From Astrothelium macrocarpum (taxonomy: Eukaryota > Ascomycota > Dothideomycetes > Trypetheliales > Trypetheliaceae), in NCBI GenBank assembly GCA_021030915.1, contig JAGEMR010000152.1, positions 1-64,000 of the forward strand: DNA of 64,000 nt, given 5' to 3'. Both the position numbers and the translations under genes were made by a program. Shown piece by piece: positions 1-11,533 of this stretch. The notes under the pieces were generated by a model, which was not told where the DNA came from, ran no database searches, and was given only the letters and a program-made list of their open reading frames with translations. How positions within the stretch are numbered: the first letter of the stretch is position 1; each line of letters opens with the position of its first letter.

Positions 1-295
1 GAAAATGTTCCGCACACACAAATCCCCACCAAATTTACATGGTGGTGAGAATTTATCAAAACAAATCCGCATTTTTAATTCTTATTGTCTAATTCGGAAA
101 ATATGAAATTGAAATTGTTCAAATTTGACTCTCAATGAGATGTTTGACCATTTCGTTTATCCAAATCAGGCTGTTTCGAAAACCGGCCATTTTGTGTTAT
201 CCTTACTAAACCTCTTGAACCTTCTGAGCCTTTTGCTGAATCTTCTGAAACTGCTGAACGATCTTCTGAGGCTTTTGAACGACCTCTTTTTGAAT

Positions 296-420
296 CTGCT
301 GTTATTGAGCCTCCTCCTGAACCTGTTATTGAACCTCCTCCTGAATCTGTTATTGAATCTCCTTCTGAGCCTGTTATTTCCAAATCTCCTTCTGAATTTG
401 TTGTAATTCCTCCTTCTGAA
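296..420 (+). repeat. degenerate 24-bp tandem repeat
   Basis: About four copies of a unit like CCTCCTGAACCTGTTATTGA are seen, diverging to the right mostly by C/T changes. In one plus-strand frame this reads as a Pro-Glu-Ser rich octapeptide series (PPPEPVIE-like), so it may be a relic of a low-complexity segment of the element's protein. The leucine-rich reading in another frame is a by-product of CTT/CTG repetition. Confidence 0.6.
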
Positions 421-2618
421 TTTATTTTTTATTATTTATTGATGAAATAATTTATAATTTCGCTAAGAAATAATAAATTTGATAAAATCAATTCAGATAA
501 ATCGCGGCTAATTTGATTTTCAATTATTTGATTTTCAATTATTTGATTTTCAATTATTTGATTTTTGATTATTTTGTGAAATCATTATTTTGATCATTCT
601 CATTGGAAATTAGAAAATAAATCTGATAACGATAATAATCATTTGAAAGTCTAAAATTAATCTGATTAAAATAGAATTCAATTAATTAAATTATATTTAT
701 ATCATTTTGACTGAAATTAGATAATATTCGAAATTTTTTATTCTTTATTTTATATGACCGAATGAATAAATTATTTTTCATTATATTTTGAATTTTTTAT
801 TTGACTTTTTTTAAAATTTCATTCTTCTGATGAATTTCGAATTTTTTCTATTCATTATTATTAAAAAATATACACAAATATACGATATATATATTCGATT
901 TTTCATTTTAAAAATATATTTCAAATAATTCATAAAAATTATGACATTGAAATTCGTTTATATCGAATTTTATAGAATCAATAATAGAAATTTTGATTAT
1001 TTATTTAATAATTAATTAATGAATAATAATTAATTTATTAAAAAATTCATAAATAATTATTTTTATTATTTTTTTATTATTAATTTTTCGAAAATAATTC
1101 AATAAAATATTAATAAACGAATTATAATTATTGAAAGAATCAATATTAAAAAAATCCATCCAATCCTTTATTTGAAATAATTTGATCAATTCATATTTCA
1201 ATTCTAATTTAATAATTTCATAATTTGAAATATCAATATTTATTTAATCAAAAATAGAAATGGAAATAATATGAATATCAATAATTAACGAAAAAACTAA
1301 TCCAGATTATAATATCTAAGAATCTGAATCTGTTCATATCAGATCTAAATTGACGCCGATATATGATTGATTTGAATTCCTTTTTGATATAAAAATAATG
1401 GATTATTGACACTGAAATTCAATCTTTTTCGTTTATTGAATACACCGTAAATCATAAATATTAATAATATCATTAATAATAACGATTCCAGAAATAATAA
1501 TAAAATCTCCGAAAATACATCCGAATTGATTATCCACCGAAATAGATTATAAAAAAAATTGAATTGATAAAAAAGATCAATTTAATGATAAAAGAATAAT
1601 CTCAGAATTTTCAATTTTACAATAACAATATCAGATCTAGTCTTCAAAAATTGGATTTTCAATATATATAAGAATTCCTGGTCATTTAAAATAAAGGCCG
1701 TTTCATGATATTGAAAAATTTGAATATAAATTCATTTCAAAATTTTTTATAAAATTTTTTTGAATTTTTATAAATGATTAATTATTTTATGAAAATCGAA
1801 ATCCATTTTTGTTAATAAATTATATAAAATAAAAGATTGAAAATATTAAAATTCTTCCAATTTAGCCGAAAATTTGAAAAATATGATAAATGAAAATACA
1901 TATGATCGTATATAAATATATATATTAATATAAAATAAACTAATTTTGATAGAAAATTTATCTATTTTATATAAATGATATATTAATTCATATAAAAGAA
2001 TTAATATATTTCAAAAAATATTGTTTTTATATCAATTTTTTGATCCAAAAATATCGGTTTTTTTTTTTTTATATAAATTATATAAAAAAAAAAAAATTTT
2101 AGTATTTTTTGAAACGAAATTTATTTGATATTAAAATTAATCTAATATAATCTAATATTTTATATCATTTTATTTAAATTTTTAAAATCAATTTTTTTCA
2201 AATTTTTTAAATTGATTTCGGAATTAAAAATTTTATTTTTTTTATTTATTTTATTCATAAATAATTCATTATTATTATTCTGAAATTATTTGATGATATA
2301 TTCTGATAGAATATAATTCGTTATTTTATATAAAAAAATTAATTCTTATAATTCAGAATTCTGATTATTAATAATTATATAATTTAAAAATATTTTTTAT
2401 AATAGGAAATAAATATATATATAAATTCGCAATTATTAATTGATATTAAATTATTCAAATTCAAATTATATGATAATTATAATATCATTAGATCAATTTT
2501 GATTCTGAAATTATTGACGATATTATTCGTATATAATTAGAAAAAGATATATATTAAAATCTATTCAGAATTAATTTCATTTATCGTTATTTATTTATCA
2601 ATAATAATGAATTCATTA

Positions 2619-4477
2619 ACGTACAACACAATTGAATTGGCCACCCAATTGGATTGGCCACTTTTCCGCATTTTCGTATAACTCAATTTAAATCCATTTT
2701 TTTCCCACATTCTATTATGATTCAAGTCTGAAAAGAAAGTGATTTTATTCTTACATTTCAGACGTTTTAAAAGAATCCTAAATTAAATATTCATCGTATA
2801 ATAATTATTTATAAAATTCCTCATACGATATTTCAAAATTGAAAATATGAAAAATTTTTATAACACGATATTTAATATTTTTATCAAAAATTCACTGAAT
2901 TAAAAAAATAGATATTCGTATAATATATATTTGATCTAAATTCGCGATCATTTTCTTTCTGATATAATGATATTAAAAATATAATGAATCGATTATTATA
3001 CGATTATAACATATTATACGTAAATAAAAATTGGATTTCTAATTTCATATAACGATAATCTGAATTACGTATATATTTTAATCATAAAATTGATTATCAA
3101 AAAATCCAATATAAAAATTCTGATAAATTTCGTAAATAATTTAATCTCATATAATATATAATTAATTAATTTGATATTTAAAAGGGGAATATCTATAATT
3201 TTAACGAAATGGGGTTTTTAATAAATCAAATCTCATCAGAAATAATTATTATCAATATTAAAAAATATGAAAAATCTTATATAATTCAATAAAATAATTA
3301 AAAATGAATAATAATAATTCAAAATATGAATATATTAAATTATATTATTCTATCGTATATCATTATTATGAATAAAAATCATCTTTTATTTTAATATCAA
3401 AATAATTCATTATCATATAATTAAATGATTATTATATTAAATAATAATTGAATAATAAATAAATAAAATCTAGATTGAATTTAATATTTCAATCAATATA
3501 TTATAAATTATATAATAAATATATATCGTTTTTTTATTTTTGATAGATACGAAAATTATTATTCAATTGATTTTGAATTATTCTATCAAAAAAATAATAT
3601 TATTATTTTTTATATATTTTTTTATTCATTATATAAATTATAATTATTTAATATAGATTATTTTTGCATATTAAAATACGTGTATGATTAAATAATTGAT
3701 GATCTTATATAAACGTATATTATTTATATTTCAAAAAAGGATTTCTTTTCAGCGTTTTATAAAATTTTTCAAATTATTATGATAGAATCAAATATTCAAA
3801 AAGATTTTTAAAAAATAGGATTTATATCGTACGATTCAGAATATATAATTTCATAATTGGATATGAAATTATATATATCTATATCCCCTGGAAATTCATT
3901 TGAATCCCTCCTTCTTTAAAAATTAAAAACATCACACAATTCTATTGAAATATAATTTCAAAATGAATATATTAAAAATCAAATTATACGATATCAGAAT
4001 AATTCTTTATCTGAATTTTTATCTATTATCGATCAATTTTCATATAATATAATTATAATAATATATTAATTTGTCATTTTGAAAGAAAAGAATCAAATAT
4101 TTTGTATAATAAATTAAAAATTTAACCGATATCGGAAAATTAAAAAAATCCGTCTATTAAAAAAAGGATCTTTTTCTATATAAAATGGATAGAATCTACA
4201 GATTCAGAAAAGATTTAAACAGATAATACAATAAAAAATAGATAAAAATGATAATCGTATGAGAATGTCAAAAACAGATAAATGACAATATAATAACTGT
4301 AACAAATCTGGGCATAATACGCGCACCTGTATTATAATTAAAGATACATCTGAGGAAGAGAATTCTGAATAATATAAAAAATTTATATTATTATGATTGA
4401 GTTATTTAAATTCTTCGTATGAGAGTGCGGAAAAGTGGCCAATCCAATTGGGTGGCCAACTCAATTGTGTTGTACGT
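2619..4477. mobile_element. nested 1.86-kb TIR transposon with TA duplication
   Basis: TIRs of about 52 bp (2619-2670 and 4426-4477) begin ACGTACAACACAATTG and are flanked by TA on both sides (2617-2618 and 4478-4479), the target duplication of Tc1/mariner-type elements. Each TIR contains two direct copies of ATTGGCCAC about 20 bp apart, as expected for paired transposase-binding sites. Length and tip resemble Fot1/pogo elements and closely match the nested element at 27929-29781 (1853 bp, tip ACGTA). The interior is destroyed by AT-directed mutation and no transposase is readable. It inserted into the larger element before or during mutation. Confidence 0.8.
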
Positions 4478-5894
4478 TATATTTATTTATAATTTTTCAT
4501 TATAAATTAATTATATCAGATTTAATATCAATTCAATAATTTTTTATATCATTTATAATTGAATGAATTTATAAAAAGAATGATTTATCAGAAATAATAT
4601 AATTCTATCATTATTTTCGTATTATATAATTATTCCAAATTCTTATAAAATTATGAACAATCTAACAAATAATAAAAAAATAAATAATTTATAATATAAT
4701 TCATTTAATAGAATTATTATAATATAAATTATTTTTTTCGAATTATTTGAAATATATCTTTCATTTATTTATAAAAATTTTAATAAATTGATTCTATTAA
4801 ATTTCAATTCATTAATTTATTTTATTAATATCGTATCAAATAATATTAATAAAAAAAAGATCATATTTATTAAATGAAATTCGCTGAATTTGATAATAAA
4901 TATCAATTATTATCATTATTTTCATATTTTAATTATATCAAATAATTTTAAATTGAAATTTATATTCATTTATTATATCGAAATATTATTTATAAATATT
5001 AATTTGAATAAAAATATTTACGTCAATATATATCCAAATAATGAATCTTAAATATGAATCAATAATAATATATATTTTTATTTTATATTATTTTAATTTA
5101 TAATGAATATTAATCAATCAAATATGATTCAGATTATTAGAAATATAAAAAATTCGATTTATATTATATTTCTGATTACGGTATTAAAATTCGTATAAAT
5201 AGATTCGATGAAAAATATTCCAGAAACGATTTTATAAAATGGATATTCATAATAAAAAACAAATATATATATATAATAATTCATGATTATAATCCTCGAT
5301 ATGATCCTATTATATCTTATATCTGATAATTTATTCGATTTATTAATTCTTCTATTCAATATTTTCATTAATAATTTTTCGGCGAATATTTCAGAAATAT
5401 TTTAATTTTTAAAAATAATTTAATTTCAAATAAAAATCATATTATTGAAGAATAAAAAATATCTTTTTATTAAATTAATTGAAATCGAAATAACTATATT
5501 AAAATCATAAATATATAAATTATTAATTTCTTTTTCGAATTCATTTTTAATTATTTCAATAGATTCCATTATTTGAACCGTTTTTTTAATATATTGATCG
5601 ATAATGAATTTAATCCTTTCTGTTATTATAATCATTTTAATATCTTTTTATTCACTGATCTAATTTCGTAATGGTCGATTATTTCGTGACGAAAATGTTC
5701 GAAAGATAATAAAAAACGAGACATAAGATACTATAAACGTTCTGAATAGAATAATTAATAAAACACCAAATTTTTACGCGCAGAAACTTCATACTTCCCG
5801 AATTAGATAATAAAAGCTAGAAATGCGGATTTGCTTTGATAAATTCTCACCACCATGTAAATTTGGTGGGGATTTGTGTGTGCGGAACATTTTC

Positions 5895-6049
5895 GGCGAA
5901 ATTATGAGCCGTTTTGAGCCACTATCCGTTATGGCCGACCGAGACTATAGTCGCAGATAGTGTACTTGACTTGGATGGGACATTCAGCCATTCCAATCTT
6001 TGCTTCAATGCTTATTGGTTACAACGTCCTGAAACCTATCAAATACCAC
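5895..6049. other. right flank of AT-rich block, no feature
   Basis: Composition returns abruptly to normal at the transposon end. No gene or site is recognised. Confidence 0.5.
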
Positions 6050-6310
6050 CTACATTCTCGATTCTCCTGGTCTAGCAGGATAATGTTCTCCTACACTATC
6101 GATATTCTTGAATTTAATTCCCTCCGCTTTTTCCCCTAGTCTACGCTTCAAAACCTCAGGTAGGCCTTTGAAGAAGATATTGCTCTCTACATCACCAATT
6201 AGCACGGCACGATGCCCGTTCTCCACATAACCCTCCATACTGAGTTTTGTGACCTTGATGAAGAGCTCATACAACGTCATCGGTTCCTTCGCGTTGTTCA
6301 TCGTATCCAA
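6050..6310 (-). CDS. hypothetical small ORF or gene relic
   Basis: An 86-residue open frame starting MDTMNNAKEPMTLYELF with a balanced, hydrophilic, plausibly coding composition (KVTKLSMEGYVENGHRAVLI and so on). No domain is recognised. It lies directly downstream, on the same strand, of the GC-rich relic at 6378-7260 and may be the last exon or the 3' remnant of the same gene. It could also be chance. Confidence 0.3.
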   Translation of the reverse strand: MDTMNNAKEPMTLYELFIKVTKLSMEGYVENGHRAVLIGDVESNIFFKGLPEVLKRRLGEKAEGIKFKNIDSVGEHYPARPGESRM

Positions 6311-6377
6311 TGACCCATCTGATATGGACCAAAGCCCATGGCTAAGCGCTCACTTCACAGCAGTGGTCGTCTTTAGA

Positions 6378-7260
6378 TCACTGACCTGGTCTCTCACATA
6401 AACAATTGAACTCCACTGCGTTTCCCTCCCGTAGTAGTGACTCGCTCTTTACATTCAATATCTTAGTAAACGTCGAATACGTATTGCACATCCCATCCAT
6501 CTCCGACACAGCCGCAATCTGCTGCTCAACCGCCGGCGCCTGCAGTGCGAGACCCCAACCCATTCTCTCTCCCCCCACAGTCCAAGCTTGCCAGTATCGA
6601 CAACGAGATCGGCAGCGTGCGCAAACAGCCAGTCGACCACGGACATGACAACGCGCTCCCAAGCTGGGACGAAGCCGCGATACCACCGCGTACGACGCAC
6701 CGAGGGTTACCCCCGGCGGGCCTTTGTAGGCAACACCATTGCATCCGCGCCTGCGTGCCGCGAAGCCCGCAACATCCAGCATCTCCTCCTGGGCGCTATC
6801 AAAGCCGTTGCCCGGGGATCAAAGTTGGGCGAGGGTCTTTCTTGGCCTCGAGCCTCGGCGGCAGCGCAGGAGAATGTGACGAGGACTTTGAAATCGTCCC
6901 GTGTGGAGAGTGTGGTGTTGGCCGGGGGTGGGGAGGAGAGCAAGAGCGAGCGTCGAGGCAAGCTGTTGGGTTTCTCCCATGACTGCTATGATGTGTGGGT
7001 CTGTGGCGTTGCCGTGGAGGAATCTGGAAGGAGGCTTCGGGGGAGGAGACTTTGCCAGAGGCGGGGTCGGAGTTGGATCTCTCGGCATGAGTGAGTAGGA
7101 GTACGCTCAGCCAGGGCGTGAGATTTAGGGCAGAAGGAGTCGAGGGGCTTATGCTGTTGGCGATATTGAGGACTTCGTTCATGGGTGATAGGGAGCATGG
7201 TAAAGATGGTGGATAAGCTCGAAATGGGACGAGTAATCGAGAGATAGCCTGAATGAGCAC
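6378..7260 (-). pseudogene. GC-rich, frame-broken coding relic of unknown family
   Basis: This stretch is markedly GC-rich compared with its surroundings and has overlapping open frames on both strands, which is typical of a GC-rich gene read in several frames. No single frame runs through: minus-strand segments at 7088-6819, 6961-6707, 6700-6455 and 6782-6378 would have to be joined by frameshifts or introns I cannot place. I recognise no family. It may be a decayed gene, or a spliced gene whose introns I failed to find. Confidence 0.25.
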
Positions 7261-7269
7261 ATATCAGTA

Positions 7270-9232
7270 CCGAATAATGTTCGAATGTTGCAGCGCCTGA
7301 TATCTTGACTTAGTATTAACATTGTATGTTAAAGTCAAGGCGGAATTAGGAGGCACATCAAAGATAAATGTATGCCCAAACATGCTGAAGGCACCTCTCA
7401 CGCGCGACCAACATTGACAGGGCCATCCAACAAAGCCAAAGCCGAAAATGGCGCTTTGAGATGCCATACTTTAGAGATAGTACAGCCATACTGCGATGCG
7501 TATCGTGAAAAGTGCAACAGTGCTACGGAAAAGGATCTGACCCCATACTTGGACTCAATCCCATTCACTTCATCTACCAAGTGATCAAATTAACATCATT
7601 CAAGCTTGATACCCATGGTTATAACACCGAACAGTCGAAATGCCAAAGGGTATTTGCCTCTCCAAAGTGTTCTGTCTGTATGGGAGATTGTTTCACAAAC
7701 CTCCCTCGAGGCTCGCCAATGACCTTGGAACTGGCTTTCGATAGACGAATATATCCCTCTACAGCTTCTCATCACTCTGATACCTCGACCGAGTTGTCCT
7801 GTTCGGCACGCCGTCCACATCCGACTTCAACCAAGCCGAAGCAGTATCGATATAAGTCCGTTTTTAGGGACTGCAAATAGCCATAAGTCCTTTGGCCATA
7901 TCCAATAGCGTTTTTACTCATGGTACTACAAGACGACTAAGCTACAGGTGCTTAAGTATGTCAATTGCTAATAATAGGGACCAAGCTAAATGAAACGGCA
8001 CGTCCAGCTATCTTCTTAACCGACCTTGCCAAATTCCAACATAGTCGACGCCGGCAGTTCTGAGCGGAACTATGCGATGAACTCGTGTGGCCTGCAAATA
8101 CTTGATACGAACACACGCGGCCTACAATACATTATACCTGCTGCCTTGAAGTGGGTTGCCAGTCTTTGTGAAGTAGGTATACGGAATGCTATCCTTGCAA
8201 TGATATGCTGGCCGTTATACGTGTACAATTGGTCTTGGTCAATTGAACATCATCTCCGTAAGCCCAGCAAGAATTCACGAGGGTTGTTCTCAATCTGCCA
8301 TTCGGACGTGTGCCATCAATAAGAGTGGTTACTATAGCTGTTGAGGTTCCGGATGTCCTCCAAGTTTCTAACGGAAGCTTGCTGTTCTCGCGGGTTTACG
8401 CGGCCCAGGATACTCTATCGTTCAAAAATCACTCGCAGGGTTCATTCTTGAGAGTCCTAAACTGAAAGCCAATAGTTCCGCCTGCACCGCCTTCTCCCAC
8501 GAGAGCTGCTAAGCCCTCTCGCCGCCACCCTAACGACGATTTTCCACGGTCACATCCCTACGTTGGACAGAGCAAGTGGTGACATCGACGTTCTGGAAGG
8601 GGCTTCGTGGTCATGTGGTGGGAAGGACAACAATGGGCTGGTTGCAAAAAGAGGCTTGGGTGGTTGAAACTGGCATTATCGTGATTTAAAGGCCCCTCAT
8701 AGCGGAAACAGTGTGGCTCATGGAAGGAGCGCGCATGGCAGGAGCTTTGCGGATAGCTCGAGTGAATTGATCAACAAGGTTCTGAACACGCGGATTTTCT
8801 TGTCTATCATCAACGGTGCCATCCTTTTCCAAACGTTAAATCAGTGAAAATGATGTTGTTTAATTTTTCATTGACAGATGTACATGAGACTGCTGACGAT
8901 ATTGAGAGTAACACGTGTGACAATTTCGAAGCGAGAGAATTTGCGTGTCTTCAGGATAAAATATAAACTTAAATATCTATATAAAATGCGTTATCAGTCT
9001 TAATGAACAGAGCTAAGATCGGAATCAATCATGTGTCTCCGTATCGTAGGTATCCAGGAAACGAGTTATCTAAGAGCGATGCTGCAAATTGCCGGCTTGG
9101 TAACCGCAAGGAAAACGTAGCAGGTGCCATGCATCCTGAAGCATGCAGAATTGGGTAATGATGAAGTATCCGTCGACCATGTCTTCTTCTCTGCCAGCTT
9201 CCTACTCTTGTCATGGTAGATGCCTCTTGAAA
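7270..9232. other. intergenic stretch with only short unsupported ORFs
   Basis: Short ORFs on both strands (for example 7512-7880 plus and 8026-8322 plus) have no recognisable domain, no clear codon bias and no matching exon structure. I see no RNA gene or repeat here. Confidence 0.4.
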
Positions 9233-10978
9233 CTACGCTAGATCAGCAGGGATTATTCGCTCAAGCTGAATGTCAGACCACGATGGCAATGGGGTTGACG
9301 GCTGGATATTGTGCTCGTTACACTCCATTTGCCAATTGCCACCCCATTCCCAGTAATTCTTGCAAGAGGAGGGTTCGTGGAGTAACTGCCGTGCCTCTAG
9401 TTGCTGAACAAGCTTCGATCCTTGAATCGGAAAGTTGCAGTGTATTAACGAGTTTTCCTCAGAAATGTCCTCTATACATCGTGATATGCCTTCAAATTGG
9501 TAAGGCCCTCTGGAATGCAATGCCCGAAGACTGAAGAAGGGGGCTGGTATATGTCTTTGGGCATACCACTGGCTCAAAGCGTCTTGCCACGCAGCATCGC
9601 GTTTGAGTCTTTCAAATATTTGTGAGCTTTTCTCGGGCAACGGTTCTCCGTCAAATACCAAGGAGAAAGACTTTGCAGGCATACCCGCCGGTCCCAACCG
9701 CAAAGCTTCTAGGATCCAGGGTCTAAAGCACACTGTGATATCAGCAGCACCTATCTGATTTCTTATTGGCACGTGGTATTGGGTTGGTTCTTCTCCATAT
9801 CTAACGTCCACAAGTGTCTGGTATTCGGAACCTTCGAAACCTTTCGTTAACAAGAGGTTCCTCCATAGGCTCACGCGACGTTCAATTCGTAATAGACTGT
9901 TCTCCATGCAGAATGGAATCAACGCCAATGCGTGGCTTTCTGGATTTTGTACGGAGCACTGGGCTTCCAAAAGTATTACATGCCGTATCTGGAGACGCGT
10001 TTCCGGTGGTATAGCCTTCAGGAAGCGGGTTGCAACTGAAGCAGCAGAAAAACTAAACTTGATGCGCGTTTGTTCGTAGAGCTCCCATTCGCCAGGTAGC
10101 CTTAGAATATCACACATTTGGTCCAGCTCATCATCCGCCGGTATCGACCAGGGTTTCCAATTCCAGGAAAACAGCATTCTTGGAACGTCCCCCGTCTCTT
10201 GAAAGTTGTAGTCCAGTCTTTGACTAAGCGCCTTCAAGTTAGACCGCGCTATAGTACATTCTACAGCATAGTCAACAAATGCTCGGTGAGTAGAGTGTGC
10301 CTCTTTCCAAGCACTCGTAGTACTGGTCCCAACACAACTCGGCAGCCTGGCAAAAAAAACAGATACTGAATCACTGGATCCGGTAGACTGTCCATCGATG
10401 TTTCCATTCAATACCGTATTTGTAGCATCGCTCAGGCTAGCAACTGGGTGAGTGGCTATGTTTGCATGTATGACCCCACCTCCAGATCCCACAGGGTCAT
10501 CTAGACCCGAGTCATGCGACGAGGTCGATTCTACGTCGGAATGATCGATCGACTCTGTATCGAGGGCATCTTCTGGTTCTGCGCCTTCCCTCAGCCGCTG
10601 AAGCACTGGGAGGTAGACGGGAAACTTTTCACCGATTCGACTGATCAACTCCGGGTTTAGTTGGCGGTATGAGAGATCGAGTAACCAGCACTTCTGCAAG
10701 AAATGTCTCGCCATGTATCTTTGAAAACGGCCTGCCCTCTGCTGGTCATGGACGGTCGTGAAAGTGATTGTATTTGTTCCAAGTGCGATGCCCCGCATTT
10801 CTGTGGCAATGGTTTTGCATGTGCACATCAAATCCAGTCTAATAGAACAGCTGTTAGATGCTCGCAATTTATTTGATTCGTAGTCATAGTGATAGCCGGA
10901 GTCTTCGTAGACGTAGTGGCGATAGATAATGAGACGAATTTCTTGGGGCAACTGGAGAAAATGTAGCTGTGAATACAT
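9233..10978 (-). CDS. F-box-like domain protein, 581 aa, single exon
   Basis: The N terminus (residues 1-50) reads LHFLQLPQEIRLIIYRHYVY, the pattern of fungal F-box/2EXR proteins (LPxEIRxxIYxx). This is followed by conserved SIRLDLMCTCKTIATEM, where such proteins compare the current and earlier exon boxes. Residues about 135-205 are acidic and Ser-rich, probably disordered. The rest is a long alpha/beta region with no known motif. Proteins of this kind are thought to be substrate adaptors of SCF ubiquitin ligases or to have unknown roles; no substrate can be inferred. The first ATG lies about 110 bp below a TATA-like box. The frame is intact, so this is probably a real gene. Confidence 0.8.
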   Translation of the reverse strand: MYSQLHFLQLPQEIRLIIYRHYVYEDSGYHYDYESNKLRASNSCSIRLDLMCTCKTIATEMRGIALGTNTITFTTVHDQQRAGRFQRYMARHFLQKCWLLDLSYRQLNPELISRIGEKFPVYLPVLQRLREGAEPEDALDTESIDHSDVESTSSHDSGLDDPVGSGGGVIHANIATHPVASLSDATNTVLNGNIDGQSTGSSDSVSVFFARLPSCVGTSTTSAWKEAHSTHRAFVDYAVECTIARSNLKALSQRLDYNFQETGDVPRMLFSWNWKPWSIPADDELDQMCDILRLPGEWELYEQTRIKFSFSAASVATRFLKAIPPETRLQIRHVILLEAQCSVQNPESHALALIPFCMENSLLRIERRVSLWRNLLLTKGFEGSEYQTLVDVRYGEEPTQYHVPIRNQIGAADITVCFRPWILEALRLGPAGMPAKSFSLVFDGEPLPEKSSQIFERLKRDAAWQDALSQWYAQRHIPAPFFSLRALHSRGPYQFEGISRCIEDISEENSLIHCNFPIQGSKLVQQLEARQLLHEPSSCKNYWEWGGNWQMECNEHNIQPSTPLPSWSDIQLERIIPADLA

Positions 10979-11085
10979 TGTGATAACTAGTGATTAGAAT
11001 GTCTCGTGAGTTGAAGATAGGAGAAATTTTAAACGCGGTAGATGCAGCCTGAGAGTGCCCAGAACTTTGTGTGCGCCAGAAGCGA

Positions 11086-11098
11086 GCTTTATATATAT
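11086..11098 (-). promoter_or_regulatory. TATA-like box for the F-box-like gene
   Basis: On the minus strand the sequence reads ATATATATAAAGC, 108-120 bp upstream of the ATG at 10978. The position and sequence suit a core promoter element; this is inference from sequence only. Confidence 0.45.
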
Positions 11099-11109
11099 GT
11101 GGAGAGTCA

Positions 11110-11531
11110 GAGCCGCGCAAACGCAAATGCCATGGAACCGAGTGAACCTTGAAAAGGAATCACCACCTCGGAAGAGATAGGCTTTAGTAGAATAGATTTG
11201 GTGAATGACTCATCTTGACGTCTGTGTCCTAGATCACATGAATGACCCTGGCTATGTTGGATGATAGCTCATGTGATTGGGCTCCCAACTGGTGTAGATG
11301 AGAAGGCTGTGCCGACATTGATACTGAAGATAAAAAACGCCGAACAGCTAAAAGGCGGGACCCACCGGCAAAGTTTCGACAAACAGCGCCAACCTTTCAC
11401 GCCCGTCAATCTTTCGCGAAAAGTGTTTAATTTAGTCCGCTATTTATGATTTGTTCTCAAGACCCCGTGAATCATTTTAGAGCATCATCAAGCCATGCCC
11501 GGTTCTGTAGCGCGAACCTGCAAGCCACCGT
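11110..11531. other. intergenic, nothing recognised
   Basis: Normal composition. A 62-codon ORF at 11261-11449 (plus) has no support. The stretch ends at the TA target site of the next transposon. Confidence 0.4.
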
Positions 11532-11533
11532 TA

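Larger units (their letters stand above)
1..5894. mobile_element. AT-rich TIR transposon, unknown family, hosting a nested element
   Basis: Bases 1-75 and 5820-5894 are an inverted repeat with a single mismatch, so the block is a TIR element whose left tip lies at or just before the window edge. Without the nested insertion at 2619-4477 it is about 4 kb. Each TIR contains a small palindrome (CCACCAAATTT facing GGTGG). The interior is extremely AT-rich with no intact gene. The tip cannot be fixed because the left flank is missing. If the target were TA, the right end would be 5902, with TA at 5903-5904. A short less-mutated stretch at 140-420 may be a coding relic. No transposase was recognised. 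Confidence 0.75.

Noticed and set aside
125..406. Leucine-rich 93-codon plus-strand ORF
   Set aside because: Its leucines come from reading a C/T-rich tandem repeat in the wrong frame; no start context or domain.
1016..5635. Short AT-rich ORFs (for example 1016-1201, 5159-5368, 5426-5635)
   Set aside because: Asn/Ile/Lys/Tyr-rich frames expected by chance in AT-saturated DNA; no recognisable motif.
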